Shown here one piece after another: positions 42,864 to 52,568 of a DNA stretch of 64,000 nucleotides. The number at the start of each line of letters is the position of its first letter. Within the stretch, counting starts at the first letter, position 1. The translations under genes and the position numbers were made by a program. Source of the DNA: JBNKFV01 sp050290265. GTDB taxonomy: Bacteria > Pseudomonadota > Gammaproteobacteria > Pseudomonadales > Cellvibrionaceae. The stretch covers positions 7,139-71,138 of the forward strand of contig JBNKHI010000014.1 of the NCBI GenBank assembly GCA_050290265.1, read 5' to 3'. Under the pieces are notes generated by a model. That model did not search any database. It was not told the origin of the DNA and worked only from the letters and a program-made list of their open reading frames with translations.

Positions 42864-44273
42864 CTAACGTTTGCCCTTTTTCTTCTGACTATTTACATGA
42901 CTCATCAATCGACGTTTTTTGGCAACTTGGCGCTGAGTAAGTTTGTTTTTACGCCCAGCAAAGGGGTTATCCGTACTACGAAACTCAATTCGAATCGGTG
43001 TGCCATGCAGCTCTAGCTCACGACGAAATATCTTTTCCAAATAACGTTGATAGTGCTTGGGCACCTCTTCCGTTTGATTACCATGAATAACAATCACAGG
43101 GGGATTCTTGCCACCCGCATGAGCATAGCGCAGTTTAATACGCCGTCCATTCACCAACGGCGGTTGATGCTGCTCTACTGCGTCCTGCAAAATACGCGTC
43201 AGATGGTTCGTGGTTAATTTATCAGTTGCAGAATTATAAGCCTGTTCAACAGACTCATAGAGATGCCCAACGCCGGTACCATGCAGTGCCGAAATAAAAT
43301 GAACATTAGCAAAATCAACAAAACGTAAGCGCCGGCTCAGTTCCGTTTTTATATATTGCTTATGCTCTTCTTCCAAACCATCCCATTTGTTTAAAGCAAC
43401 GACCAGGGCTCGCCCTGCATCAATAATATGTCCCATCAAATGCAAGTCTTGGTCCACCACCCCTTCTCGGGCATCAAGAAGAAGGATCACGACATTAGCA
43501 TCATCAACAGCTTTAAGCGTTTTAATGATGGAAAACTTTTCGACCGTTTCTTTAATACTTTTGCGCCGTCGAATACCTGCGGTATCGATAATCGTGTAAG
43601 GTTCGCCGTTACGCTCATAATTGATATAAATACTATCGCGAGTAGTTCCGGGCATATCGTAGACAACGACACGGTCCTCCCCCAACATCCGGTTTACCAA
43701 CGTTGATTTTCCAACGTTTGGGCGCCCCACTATCGCAATTTTAATACCCTTGGCCTCCTGCATCTCCTCTACTTCAGGTTGCTCAGGAACCGTCATCAAA
43801 ACCTCTTCCATCAGAGATTTGACACCGCGGCCGTGTGTGGCGGTTGTCGGATATATTTCACCCATACCCAATTCATAGAATGGTGCTATACCAACGTCAT
43901 GGCTCAAGCCATCAATTTTATTAGCGACGATAAAAACCGGCTTACTGGTTCCCCGCAAATGCTTTGCAATTTCCTGATCGGCCAGCATTAAACCGTCTCG
44001 GCAATCCACCATAAACAGAATAATGTCAGCCTCATCAATAGCCAACAAAGATTGCTCTGCCATAACCTGATCGATACCTTCCTCAGTCCCGCTCAAACCA
44101 CCTGTATCGATCACTAGAAAACGCCGATCCAGCAACGTGGCTTCTCCGTACTTCCGGTCACGGGTCAGGCCAGCGTAATTAGCCACCAGAGCGTCACGAG
44201 TGCCGGTTAAACGATTAAACAGTGTAGATTTTCCCACATTGGGACGGCCCACCAGGGCGATTACAGGAAGCAT
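42864..44273 (-). CDS. der: Ribosome-associated GTPase Der (EngA)
   Basis: Der matures the 50S ribosomal subunit. The 469-residue protein has two tandem GTPase domains, each with GRPNVGKS (residues 8-15 and about 181-188), DTGG/DTAG G3 boxes and NKID/NKWD G4 boxes, then a KH-like C-terminal domain and a basic tail (KKRRLMSHVNSQKKKGKR). It is the last gene of the conserved isc-to-der block. Confidence 0.97.
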   Translation of the reverse strand: MLPVIALVGRPNVGKSTLFNRLTGTRDALVANYAGLTRDRKYGEATLLDRRFLVIDTGGLSGTEEGIDQVMAEQSLLAIDEADIILFMVDCRDGLMLADQEIAKHLRGTSKPVFIVANKIDGLSHDVGIAPFYELGMGEIYPTTATHGRGVKSLMEEVLMTVPEQPEVEEMQEAKGIKIAIVGRPNVGKSTLVNRMLGEDRVVVYDMPGTTRDSIYINYERNGEPYTIIDTAGIRRRKSIKETVEKFSIIKTLKAVDDANVVILLLDAREGVVDQDLHLMGHIIDAGRALVVALNKWDGLEEEHKQYIKTELSRRLRFVDFANVHFISALHGTGVGHLYESVEQAYNSATDKLTTNHLTRILQDAVEQHQPPLVNGRRIKLRYAHAGGKNPPVIVIHGNQTEEVPKHYQRYLEKIFRRELELHGTPIRIEFRSTDNPFAGRKNKLTQRQVAKKRRLMSHVNSQKKKGKR

Positions 44274-44353
44274 AAATCAGAGATTTCACAGAAAGAAAGA
44301 AGAGACTAGTTTAAAGCAATACGGCATAAGTGTCTGCTTTAAAGCAAGCGACA

Positions 44354-44380
44354 GTGTGCAGAAGGCTACCCCCTGCACAC
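44354..44380 (-). terminator. Hairpin between bamB and der
   Basis: An 8-bp perfect stem (GTGTGCAG at 44354-44361 with CTGCACAC at 44373-44380) lies 19 bases after the bamB stop. It has no T-run, so it may be only an mRNA structure. Confidence 0.35.
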
Positions 44381-44398
44381 AAAGTACCTTTTCATCGA

Positions 44399-45532
44399 TT
44401 ATTTTTTAGTTAAGGCCTCTAGACGCCCACTATTACCCAACACATAAACTACTGAGCCATCGCTGATGAGATTGGCTCGCACGCCATCACCATCGACTTT
44501 CGTTCGAGCAACAAAGTGGCCATCATCCAAGGACAGCATATGGACGTAACCCTCAAAATCAGCAACCGCGAGATAGTCGCCCATCAATGCTGGCCCAGAC
44601 AATTTTCGACGAATCAGCTGGCTATTTTCCCAATTAACCTCACCGTTCCCGGCATTGAACGCGATAACACTATCATTTGACGCGGACATAAATACTTGCC
44701 CATTTGCAAATGCCAGATTGTTGTATGTTGAAGCATCATGAGCCCAAATACCACGACCGTTGGCACGCCCTACCGCGAGTATGCGCCCTTGGTAACTGGC
44801 GCTGTATATAATGCCATCAGTGACCAAAGGAGTGGTATCGATGTCTATCATACGCTCCAGCTCAGTCTGCCCCTGTGGCACAGCTATGCGCTGCTCCCAA
44901 AGTTGTGCGCCATCATCCATATTTAAGGCAACCAACTTACCCGACCCAAAAGCCGCGTAAACAGTATTGCGGCTAACCACTGGTGCCGCTGTACCTCTCA
45001 ATGTTAGCGCCGGCACAGCATTAACATAACTCCACAGTTGCTCCCCGGAAGCAGCATCCAGGCCATAAAGCTTTCCGTCACCAGTCTGAACAACTACAAC
45101 TTCACCGTTGCCTGCCGGAGCCGAGAGCACCTCACTGCTTACTTGTGCAGTCCAGACGATTTCACCCGTGGTAGAGTTCAATGCAATAACTTCACCCAGA
45201 TTGGTACCTACCAGAACCAAACCTTCTGCCAGGCCCACGCCACCGGACACGGGCTTTTCTAATTCCTGGCGCCACCGTTTTTTACCATTTTCCTTGTTTA
45301 ACGCGTAAACATTTCCTTCAATATCAGTAGCAAAAATTGTGTCGCCATTCTGGGCAGGTATCAGTTTGGTATAGCGTACGTCCTGGCCATCACCTATATT
45401 AGCCTTCCAAACTCGCTTTATTTTTATCTGTGGATCAAAATCCACCAGCTCTGCAGGCTCAATATCTACTTTTTTGTTAGACGAACAAGCCGCAAGAAAA
45501 AGGACTACTGCTAAAAGGAATAAACGTCGCAT
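44399..45532 (-). CDS. bamB: Outer membrane assembly lipoprotein BamB
   Basis: BamB is a beta-propeller lipoprotein of the BAM complex that inserts outer-membrane barrels. The 377-residue protein has a lipobox ending at Cys16 (LAACSSN) and PQQ-like repeats (ATDIEGNVYALNKENGKKRW, NGEVVVVQTGDGKLYGLDAA and so on). Its ATG shares one base with the stop codon of the yfgM-like gene (TAATG), so the two are coupled. Confidence 0.95.
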   Translation of the reverse strand: MRRLFLLAVVLFLAACSSNKKVDIEPAELVDFDPQIKIKRVWKANIGDGQDVRYTKLIPAQNGDTIFATDIEGNVYALNKENGKKRWRQELEKPVSGGVGLAEGLVLVGTNLGEVIALNSTTGEIVWTAQVSSEVLSAPAGNGEVVVVQTGDGKLYGLDAASGEQLWSYVNAVPALTLRGTAAPVVSRNTVYAAFGSGKLVALNMDDGAQLWEQRIAVPQGQTELERMIDIDTTPLVTDGIIYSASYQGRILAVGRANGRGIWAHDASTYNNLAFANGQVFMSASNDSVIAFNAGNGEVNWENSQLIRRKLSGPALMGDYLAVADFEGYVHMLSLDDGHFVARTKVDGDGVRANLISDGSVVYVLGNSGRLEALTKK

Positions 45533-46227
45533 TAAACTGCATCCTCGGTTGCATCACTACCTTCAGGTTCAGCAACTTTAATATCATTTAACTTCAACTG
45601 AATAATATTGCGCTGGACATTAGCATCTGCGCCCAATTGAGTCAGCGCCATGGCATAGGCAGCTCGCGCTTTAGCAAGAGCACCCTGGTGAACAAAAATA
45701 TCTCCCCGCAACTCGGCGAACAAGGGCGAAAATGCTTCATCTGCCTTGCCTTGGATCAACTCAAGTGCGGCCTCAGGCTTGCCTTGTGCCAGGAACACAC
45801 GCGCCAATCGCAAATCCACCAAAAGCTCCACAGAGTCATCGGGACCTGCATCTTTCACCCATTGCAGCTCCTTCACAGCCAAATCCAGGTCTTTTTGTTC
45901 TACTGCCAACTTGGCCAGTAACAAAGCGGCATTTTGCGCATATACGCTTCCCGAATAGTCTGCCTTTAATTGGCCAGCCAAATGTTCGATGGTTGTCCTC
46001 TTTTCATCAGACAGCGTCTCCCCTGGAGCCACTTGCAGTGCAGAAAACATATCTGAATAGATAGCGCTGGCAGCCTCTGCTGCAGCACGCTGGCTGTTCT
46101 GCCACGCCTGCCAACCGAAATAGCCGGCCACCACAAGACCAACAGTAATCAGCAAGTTACTGCCATTATCTGCCCACCAGCGTTTAAACGTTTCTATTTG
46201 CTCTTCTTCGGTTAAATGCGCTGTCAC
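45532..46227 (-). CDS. YfgM-like tetratricopeptide protein
   Basis: This 231-residue inner-membrane protein resembles YfgM, an ancillary SecYEG partner linked to periplasmic chaperones. The N-terminus is cytoplasmic (TEEEQIETFKRWWADNGSNLL), a membrane segment follows (about 24-42, LLITVGLVVAGYFGWQAW), and the periplasmic part contains TPR-like helices. It lies between hisS and bamB, its conserved location, and is translationally coupled to bamB. Confidence 0.9.
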   Translation of the reverse strand: MTAHLTEEEQIETFKRWWADNGSNLLITVGLVVAGYFGWQAWQNSQRAAAEAASAIYSDMFSALQVAPGETLSDEKRTTIEHLAGQLKADYSGSVYAQNAALLLAKLAVEQKDLDLAVKELQWVKDAGPDDSVELLVDLRLARVFLAQGKPEAALELIQGKADEAFSPLFAELRGDIFVHQGALAKARAAYAMALTQLGADANVQRNIIQLKLNDIKVAEPEGSDATEDAV

Positions 46228-46310
46228 ATCTATCTCCCAATATATTTATAAATCTCGATTTTCAATCAAATGCAAAAAATCTTGCACCATCCGTATATGT
46301 TACTTTTGTG

Positions 46311-47591
46311 TTATTCAGCAGCCTTCAATGCAAGAATAATTTCGTCTATGGCTGCTGTCACTTGCGGTGCGTCTGTACGTAAGTATTTAAGCGTCAACTG
46401 ATTGTTGTTTACCTCATCTTCACCCAAAATCAACGCAACCTTAGCGCCGGACTTGTCAGCTTTTTTCATCTGGCTCTTAAAGCTTCCACCACCGACATGA
46501 GTCAACAAGCGCAATTCAGGCAAGGCGGTCCGCAGAGATTCAGCAATAACTGCGCCTTGCGTATTTACATCACCAACCAAGAGTAAATAAGCATCAATCT
46601 GCTGCTGGGCAGCTTGTGGCACAACACCAAGGGTTTGCAGCATCAAAATCAGACGCTCGACACCCATCGCAAACCCCACCGCAGGGGTTGGACGCCCTCC
46701 GAGCTGCTCAACCAAACCATCATAGCGCCCGCCAGCACAGACTGTCCCTTGAGCCCCAAGCTTATCCGTCACCCATTCAAATACGGTTTTACTGTAATAA
46801 TCCAAACCTCGAACCAAGCGCGGATTCACTTGATATTCGATACCCGCACCATCCAGGAGCGCGGTTAACTGCGTAAAATGCTCCCGAGACTCGTCATCCA
46901 GATAATCCTGAAGACTAGGCGCCTGATCCAAAATGGCTTGTGTATTTTTATCTTTACTATCAAGAATTCGCAGCGGGTTTGAACCTAGTCGTCGCTGACT
47001 ATCTTCATCTAATTTTTCTTTATGCGCAGTCAAAAACTCCACCAAAGCCGCGCGATATTTCGCTCGCGCAGCCGGCATGCCAATGGAGTTTATCTGTAAG
47101 CTAACTGCATCAGCTATACCCAATTCGCGCCAAAGTCGCGCCGTCATCATCAGTAATTCTGCATCAATATCCGGTCCACCCATACCAAAAGCTTCAACGC
47201 CAAACTGGTGGAATTGGCGTAGTCGACCTTTTTGAGGCTTTTCATAGCGAAACATAGGACCGTGATACCAAAGGCGCTGGGTCAAGGTGCCGCGGTCATA
47301 CAGCAGGCCATGCTCTTCACAGGCACGCACGCAGCTTGCGGTACCCTCTGGACGCAATGTTAAACTTTCATCATTGCGGTCATTAAAGGTATACATTTCC
47401 TTTTCAACGATGTCGGTAACTTCACCGATTGAGCGCTTAAACAATTCGGTTTTTTCGAGTACAGGAAAACGAATTTCCTGAAAACCGTAACGCTGAATGA
47501 CACCTTTTACCGTACGCTCAAGGTATTGCCAAGTTGAAGACTCTGACGGTAGAAGATCATTCATACCGCGAATGGCTTGAATTTTACTCAA
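46311..47591 (-). CDS. hisS: Histidyl-tRNA synthetase
   Basis: HisRS charges tRNA-His. The 426-residue class II synthetase has motif 1 (IQAIRGMNDLLPSESSTW region), motif 2 (GPMFRYEKPQKGRLRQF), the histidine-binding segments RPEGTAS and GLDYYSKTVFEW, and motif 3 (PAVGFAMGVERLIL), then the anticodon-binding C-terminal domain. Length is normal. It belongs to the ispG-hisS-yfgM-bamB-der series. Confidence 0.97.
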   Translation of the reverse strand: MSKIQAIRGMNDLLPSESSTWQYLERTVKGVIQRYGFQEIRFPVLEKTELFKRSIGEVTDIVEKEMYTFNDRNDESLTLRPEGTASCVRACEEHGLLYDRGTLTQRLWYHGPMFRYEKPQKGRLRQFHQFGVEAFGMGGPDIDAELLMMTARLWRELGIADAVSLQINSIGMPAARAKYRAALVEFLTAHKEKLDEDSQRRLGSNPLRILDSKDKNTQAILDQAPSLQDYLDDESREHFTQLTALLDGAGIEYQVNPRLVRGLDYYSKTVFEWVTDKLGAQGTVCAGGRYDGLVEQLGGRPTPAVGFAMGVERLILMLQTLGVVPQAAQQQIDAYLLLVGDVNTQGAVIAESLRTALPELRLLTHVGGGSFKSQMKKADKSGAKVALILGEDEVNNNQLTLKYLRTDAPQVTAAIDEIILALKAAE

Positions 47592-47666
47592 GTGAAATCC
47601 TATTTTTTAATTACCAAACAAGTGCGAAACAGCCTAACCGCATCGCCCATTGTCGTTGTTTTAATA

Positions 47667-48779
47667 TTAAACCTTGGCAATTAGATTGGCATTAGCCGCG
47701 TCTTTTTGCTGTGCCTTAGTGCGGATCATTCGCTCTAAATCATCAATCAGGTTATCTTTGCTTAATTTTGAGCTAGGTTGGCCATCGACATAAACTAGAT
47801 TGTTTGGGGTACCCCCCGCCAAACCGATATCAGCCTCTTTAGCCTCACCTGGCCCATTTACTACACACCCAATGACAGCAACGTCCATAGGAGTAGTAAT
47901 ATCTTCGAGGCGAACCTCCAGCTCATTCATGGTTTTTATAACGTCAAAATTCTGTCTCGAGCAACTTGGACAAGCAATAAAGTTAATGCCTTTGCTACGT
48001 AGTTTTAAGCTGCGCAACATATCCCAAGCTACTTTAACTTCCTCAACGGGATCAGCAGCTAATGACACCCTGACAGTGTCGCCAATGCCCTCCATCAACA
48101 GCATGCCAATGCCAACGGACGATTTAACTGTTCCCGAACGCAGGCCACCCGCCTCCGTAATACCCAGATGCAACGGCTGGTCTATTTGTTGCGACAGTTT
48201 ACGATACGCTGCTACCGCCATAAACACGTCGGACGCCTTCACACTGACTTTAAAATTCTGAAAATCCAGCGCATCAAGAATCTCGACATGGCGAAGCGCT
48301 GATTCAACTAACGCATCCGGTGTAGGTTCTCCATATTTCTTTTGAATATCTTTTTCCAGCGACCCCGCGTTAACACCGATTCGAATAGGAATGTTTAAAT
48401 CGCGAGCTTTATCGACCACGGCCCGGATACGCTTTTCACGCCCGATATTACCAGGGTTGATCCGCAAGCAATCAACGCCAAGGTCTGCCACGCGCAACGC
48501 AATTCGATAATCGAAATGAATATCGGCAACCAACGGCACTGAAACCTGCTTTTTAATTTCGCCAAAAGCTTCTGCCGCATCCATTGTTGGGACGGAAACC
48601 CTAACAATATCTGCACCGGCATTCGCGATACGCTGAATCTGAGCAACAGTTGCCTGCACATCAGTAGTTTCAGTATTCGTCATACTCTGCACGCTAATTG
48701 GCGCATCACCACCAACCAGCACACCGCCAACATTTATTTGCCGAGTCAATCGGCGTTTTATAGGGGATTCAAAATGCAT
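47667..48779 (-). CDS. ispG: 4-hydroxy-3-methylbut-2-enyl diphosphate synthase
   Basis: IspG (GcpE) makes HMBPP in the methylerythritol phosphate pathway of isoprenoid synthesis, with a [4Fe-4S] cluster. The 370-residue protein has the TIM-barrel start (VQSMTNTETTDVQAT) and the cluster cysteines in FIACPSCSRQNFD and VIGCVVNGPGEA. It is in the usual position between rodZ and hisS. Confidence 0.97.
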   Translation of the reverse strand: MHFESPIKRRLTRQINVGGVLVGGDAPISVQSMTNTETTDVQATVAQIQRIANAGADIVRVSVPTMDAAEAFGEIKKQVSVPLVADIHFDYRIALRVADLGVDCLRINPGNIGREKRIRAVVDKARDLNIPIRIGVNAGSLEKDIQKKYGEPTPDALVESALRHVEILDALDFQNFKVSVKASDVFMAVAAYRKLSQQIDQPLHLGITEAGGLRSGTVKSSVGIGMLLMEGIGDTVRVSLAADPVEEVKVAWDMLRSLKLRSKGINFIACPSCSRQNFDVIKTMNELEVRLEDITTPMDVAVIGCVVNGPGEAKEADIGLAGGTPNNLVYVDGQPSSKLSKDNLIDDLERMIRTKAQQKDAANANLIAKV

Positions 48780-48797
48780 GATGTCAAACCATCAAAA

Positions 48798-49787
48798 TTA
48801 AAAGCTATTAGTGGTCGGCAAGTCAGACAGGGCTGGCTTAGACAAGGTTAAGCGCAACAACTTGCGATTTGGCGAAATATCTAAGGCAACCGGCTGCCCA
48901 TCGATCCAGACTTGAGCTGCTCGGGCATCACCCAAGACTATATCAAAAGGCGGCTCGCCGGTTAACTCAGCCAGATCTCCCACACCCTTTAACTCAGCAA
49001 TAATTTTCTTCCCCGCCGCATCAGTCACTTCAACCCAACAATCGGCACTAAAAACAAACTTTAACGCGGATAGCGTTGAAGGAACCAAAGCGTTTACGAC
49101 TGGCGCACTGCTATTCTGCTTATTACCAATCTGCTCACTAACACTCAAACCAGAAGTGCTCCCTTCTGTTTGTGGCAATGGCAAACTTTTATCTAGACTA
49201 TTTGATAGACTTCCACCACCAAGAGTCTCGGCCGCAGTAGGTGGTACACTTGGCACATCAATGGGTTGATCTGTGCCCCCCCCCGAAACTGGTTCAGTTA
49301 CAGGCTTATCACCATCATCTTGTGCAAGAAAAAACAGCAAAACTGCTACGACAGCTAAAAACACTAGCGATACAGGAATTAACAAGCGTTTTACAGTATT
49401 AACTCTTGGACTGATGGCTGGTTCAGGATCATGAGCCAGCTGCTTTGTCGTTCCCTCAAGCCGCCTAATAAAATCTTCATAATCTTTAGCGAGACGATCT
49501 GGACTTAACTTTAATAAACGTGCATAACCACGAATGTAACCCAGAACAAATGTAGCCGATGGCAACTTTTCATATTCATCATTTTCTAAGTAACGAACCT
49601 TAGCAACCACTAAATGCAACTGCTTTGCTACCTGTTCCAAAGACAAGCCTTGGGCTTCTCTTTCTGCCTTCAACTGCTCTCCAGGTGAACTTTGCACACA
49701 GGCCTCTTGAGCATCGATGCTTGCTAGCTCAACAGCTGACGTTGGAGCAGGACTTTTGTCGATTACAGCAGCATTTTCAGAAGTCAT
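48798..49787 (-). CDS. rodZ: Cytoskeleton protein RodZ
   Basis: RodZ links MreB to the membrane and helps maintain rod shape. The 329-residue protein has a short extra N-terminus, a Cro-type helix-turn-helix (about 36-95, LKAEREAQGLSLEQVAKQL), one membrane segment (about 135-155), a Ser/Pro/Thr-rich periplasmic linker and the C-terminal RodZ domain (about 240-325, VFSADCWVEVTDAAGK). A run of nine G's (coding strand, 49276-49284) lies in the linker. Confidence 0.93.
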   Translation of the reverse strand: MTSENAAVIDKSPAPTSAVELASIDAQEACVQSSPGEQLKAEREAQGLSLEQVAKQLHLVVAKVRYLENDEYEKLPSATFVLGYIRGYARLLKLSPDRLAKDYEDFIRRLEGTTKQLAHDPEPAISPRVNTVKRLLIPVSLVFLAVVAVLLFFLAQDDGDKPVTEPVSGGGTDQPIDVPSVPPTAAETLGGGSLSNSLDKSLPLPQTEGSTSGLSVSEQIGNKQNSSAPVVNALVPSTLSALKFVFSADCWVEVTDAAGKKIIAELKGVGDLAELTGEPPFDIVLGDARAAQVWIDGQPVALDISPNRKLLRLTLSKPALSDLPTTNSF

Positions 49788-49864
49788 TGTTAAATTACTT
49801 TTGTCCAGATTATTTTTTAGTCAGGCTTCATTTACGCACACAGTTACAAATTCAAAAATGTCTC

Positions 49865-49907
49865 AAGTAAATATTGGGGCACTCCCAGAGCGACCCAATA
49901 TTTACTT
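49865..49907 (-). terminator. Long hairpin spanning the pilW stop codon
   Basis: A perfect 14-bp inverted repeat (49865-49878 with 49894-49907) has its pilW-side arm covering the pilW stop codon, with a 15-base loop. It stands between pilW and rodZ. It has no T-run, so it may act as an mRNA processing or stability element. Confidence 0.5.
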
Positions 49908-50684
49908 AAGAGAACGCTTGTACATTAGCAATTCTTTAGAGTAAGGAAAAAGATTTTTCAACGCCAGTGCATAACTGGACTCTTTATCTTTATTCCCAAA
50001 TACTCGCTCTATCTGAATACCCAGCCATAAACTTGCGGAAGTTGGCTTGGCGGTATTTTCAAAACGACTCAAATAGCTCTTTGCCGCTGCATAGTCTTTG
50101 TCTTTAAACGTAAGGTCCGCCATTTCGAGCATAGCCACCGCCATCCTTGGGCTCAGATTTAACGCATGCTCAAAGGCTGAGCGCGCCCTTACTTTGTTGT
50201 TCAACTTTAAAGCTGTTCTCCCAACGTTTAACAACGCTAGGTCACGTTGATCGTAAGACACGTCTGCAGCAGCTCTCTCGAATTCTTGAATCGCTTCTTC
50301 ATAACGCTGATGTTTAAACAAAAACGAGCCGTAATTGTTACGGGCTTGGGAATAGTCAGAATCATAATCCAACGCTTTTAAAAAATGCTCTTCCGCCAGT
50401 TTGGGGTCCCCATCCATTCGGTAAAGCATCCCCATACCATTATGAGCACCCGCCGAGCGTTTATTTAGCTCTAATGCTTTTTGAAAATGTTTACGCGCTG
50501 CATCACGGTTTTTTTTCTGCAAATAAAGCAAACCTAACCGCACATGAGTTTCTTCGGCTTTTTCCACATCTACCTTTGTGGTCGATGTAGAGGTACTAAC
50601 GCATCCAGATAAAACTACAGAAAAAACAATACCCAACAGCGCAGGATAACTTAGGGCTTTAAATAGGTTACTTAATCTAATCAC
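49902..50684 (-). CDS. pilW: Type IV pilus biogenesis lipoprotein PilW (PilF)
   Basis: This TPR outer-membrane lipoprotein is needed to assemble or localise the type IV pilus secretin. The 260-residue protein has a lipobox with Cys28 (LSGCVST) and about six TPR motifs (for example RLGLLYLQKKNRDAARKHF, AHNGMGMLYRMDGDPKLAE). It sits between rlmN and rodZ as in Pseudomonas. Confidence 0.93.
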   Translation of the reverse strand: MIRLSNLFKALSYPALLGIVFSVVLSGCVSTSTSTTKVDVEKAEETHVRLGLLYLQKKNRDAARKHFQKALELNKRSAGAHNGMGMLYRMDGDPKLAEEHFLKALDYDSDYSQARNNYGSFLFKHQRYEEAIQEFERAAADVSYDQRDLALLNVGRTALKLNNKVRARSAFEHALNLSPRMAVAMLEMADLTFKDKDYAAAKSYLSRFENTAKPTSASLWLGIQIERVFGNKDKESSYALALKNLFPYSKELLMYKRSLK

Positions 50685-50708
50685 CTTGTTCTATTCCCCT
50701 TCTTCAAA

Positions 50709-51914
50709 CTATCTTGGCGATATAATTCGAACAGGCTCTTCAGACGTAGTCTGAGCAGCTAATACCGCAGCGGCGTTTCGATAACGCTCACTACGTCGAG
50801 TTTTATCGTTGACCATACCTGCCAGCTGTCCGCAGGCTGCATCGATATCGTCGCCACGCGTCGTTCTCACCGTTGTGGTGTACCCAGCATTAACTAAAAT
50901 ATTTTTAAACGTATGCAGTGCATTATTACTTACCCGCTCATAATCGACAGCGGAGAACGGATTAAACGGGATAAGATTGATTTTGACAGGCACATCACGT
51001 AACAGTTCCACTAACTCATGGGCGTGATGAGGACGATCATTTACTTCTTTAATTAGCGTGTATTCAATCGTAATTTTACGACGTTGATCTGGCAGTCCAT
51101 CTATATAGCGTTTGGCGCTATCCAGCAACATCGCTATAGGGTACTTTTTATTAATCGGCACTAACTGATTGCGTAACTCATCATTCGGCGCATGTAGAGA
51201 AATTGCCAAACATGCATCAGTGTATTGACCAAGACGATCTAAGGCTGGGACAACACCAGATGTACTTAACGTTACTCGACGCTTAGAAATACCGTAGGCA
51301 TTGTCATCCATCATTAGATTCATAGAATCTACAACATTATCAAAGTTCAGTAATGGCTCGCCCATACCCATCATCACCACGTTGGTAACTCTGCGAGGGC
51401 CACCTACCACCAGCTGACCAAAAGATTTTGCGGCAATCCACACCTGACCAATGATTTCTGCGGCACTTAAATCACGGTTAAATCCCTGCTTGCCCGTCGC
51501 ACAAAAACTGCAATCCAGCGAGCAACCTACCTGGGAGGAGACACACAACGTGCCACGATCACCTTCAGGAATAAAAACAGTCTCAACAATGTTGTTACCA
51601 CTGACACGAATCAGGAACTTACGGGTTCCGTCAACGGAGTCAAATTGCTGCACCACTTCTGGTGCAGCAATAATTGCCTTCTGTTCCAGTTTTGAACGCA
51701 AGTCTTTAGAGATATTGGTCATCTCCTCAAACCGAACCACACCCAACTGATGAATCCACTTCAACACTTGTTTCGCGCGAAAAGGTTTTTCACCAATAGA
51801 AACAAACCACGCCTCAAGCTTTTTGGCGGTTAAACCTAAGAGATTGACTTTGCCGTCAACCATAGTCAGGTCGGTCAGTTCTATTTCGGCTAAACTTTGT
51901 GATGGTGCAGACAT
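50709..51914 (-). CDS. rlmN: 23S rRNA/tRNA adenine-C2 methyltransferase RlmN
   Basis: RlmN is a dual radical SAM methyltransferase acting on A2503 of 23S rRNA and A37 of some tRNAs. The 401-residue protein has the cluster motif CSLDCSFCATGKQGF and GMGEPLLNFDNV. The late CG of DIDAACGQL holds the conserved methyl-carrying cysteine, near the C-terminus. The ATG at 51914 follows AGGTGA; a GTG three codons earlier overlaps it. Confidence 0.96.
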   Translation of the reverse strand: MSAPSQSLAEIELTDLTMVDGKVNLLGLTAKKLEAWFVSIGEKPFRAKQVLKWIHQLGVVRFEEMTNISKDLRSKLEQKAIIAAPEVVQQFDSVDGTRKFLIRVSGNNIVETVFIPEGDRGTLCVSSQVGCSLDCSFCATGKQGFNRDLSAAEIIGQVWIAAKSFGQLVVGGPRRVTNVVMMGMGEPLLNFDNVVDSMNLMMDDNAYGISKRRVTLSTSGVVPALDRLGQYTDACLAISLHAPNDELRNQLVPINKKYPIAMLLDSAKRYIDGLPDQRRKITIEYTLIKEVNDRPHHAHELVELLRDVPVKINLIPFNPFSAVDYERVSNNALHTFKNILVNAGYTTTVRTTRGDDIDAACGQLAGMVNDKTRRSERYRNAAAVLAAQTTSEEPVRIISPR

Positions 51915-51957
51915 AACGTTCACCTGATTTACAACAAGGCTGATTCAGCCCTTTGAA

Positions 51958-52383
51958 TTAGCGGCCGCAAACTTCGTTATCTGCAAAGAAATAAGCGATT
52001 TCACGCGCTGCAGATTCGGCAGAGTCTGAACCATGCACGGCGTTCGCATCAATAGATTCCGCGAAATCTGCTCGAATGGTGCCAGCTGCGGCTTCTTTAG
52101 GGTTAGTCGCACCCATCAGATCACGATTTTTAGCAATAGCGCCTTCACCCTCAAGCACCTGAACAACAACAGGACCAGACGTCATAAACTCAACCAAAGC
52201 ACCAAAAAAAGGACGTTCTTTATGTTCGGCATAAAAACCACCTGCCTTTTCGTCGTCCAACTGCAGCATTTTCATTGCCACAACCTGAAGACCGGCTTTT
52301 TCAAAACGAGCAACGATTTCACCAATTGCGTTTTTAGCAACAGCATCGGGCTTAACAATGGATAAAGTGCGTTCAACCGCCAT
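51958..52383 (-). CDS. ndk: Nucleoside diphosphate kinase
   Basis: Ndk balances NTP pools by transferring the gamma phosphate through a phospho-histidine. The 141-residue protein has the start ERTLSIVKPDAVAKN and the active-site NAVHGSDS (His near residue 117). It lies between the isc operon and rlmN, the usual order, after the isc terminator. Confidence 0.98.
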   Translation of the reverse strand: MAVERTLSIVKPDAVAKNAIGEIVARFEKAGLQVVAMKMLQLDDEKAGGFYAEHKERPFFGALVEFMTSGPVVVQVLEGEGAIAKNRDLMGATNPKEAAAGTIRADFAESIDANAVHGSDSAESAAREIAYFFADNEVCGR

Positions 52384-52463
52384 TTAGTACTCTCCAATCA
52401 ATAATATTTAAGGGCCAGCGAAGTCGAAAGTCTTACTTTTTCACGTCCAACTTCACAAATAGA

Positions 52464-52488
52464 AAACCCGCGGATTATACGCGGGTTT
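52464..52488 (-). terminator. Terminator of the isc operon
   Basis: AAACCCGCG and CGCGGGTTT form a perfect 9-bp stem with a 7-base loop. Read on the minus strand it ends in a short T-run. It lies between iscX and ndk. Confidence 0.8.
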
Positions 52489-52568
52489 ACGGCACATTTA
52501 CACGGTTAAACCAGCGTTTACCGTCTATTTCGTGACTGCAAGACAATGATTTTACAGTTAATTTCAAA

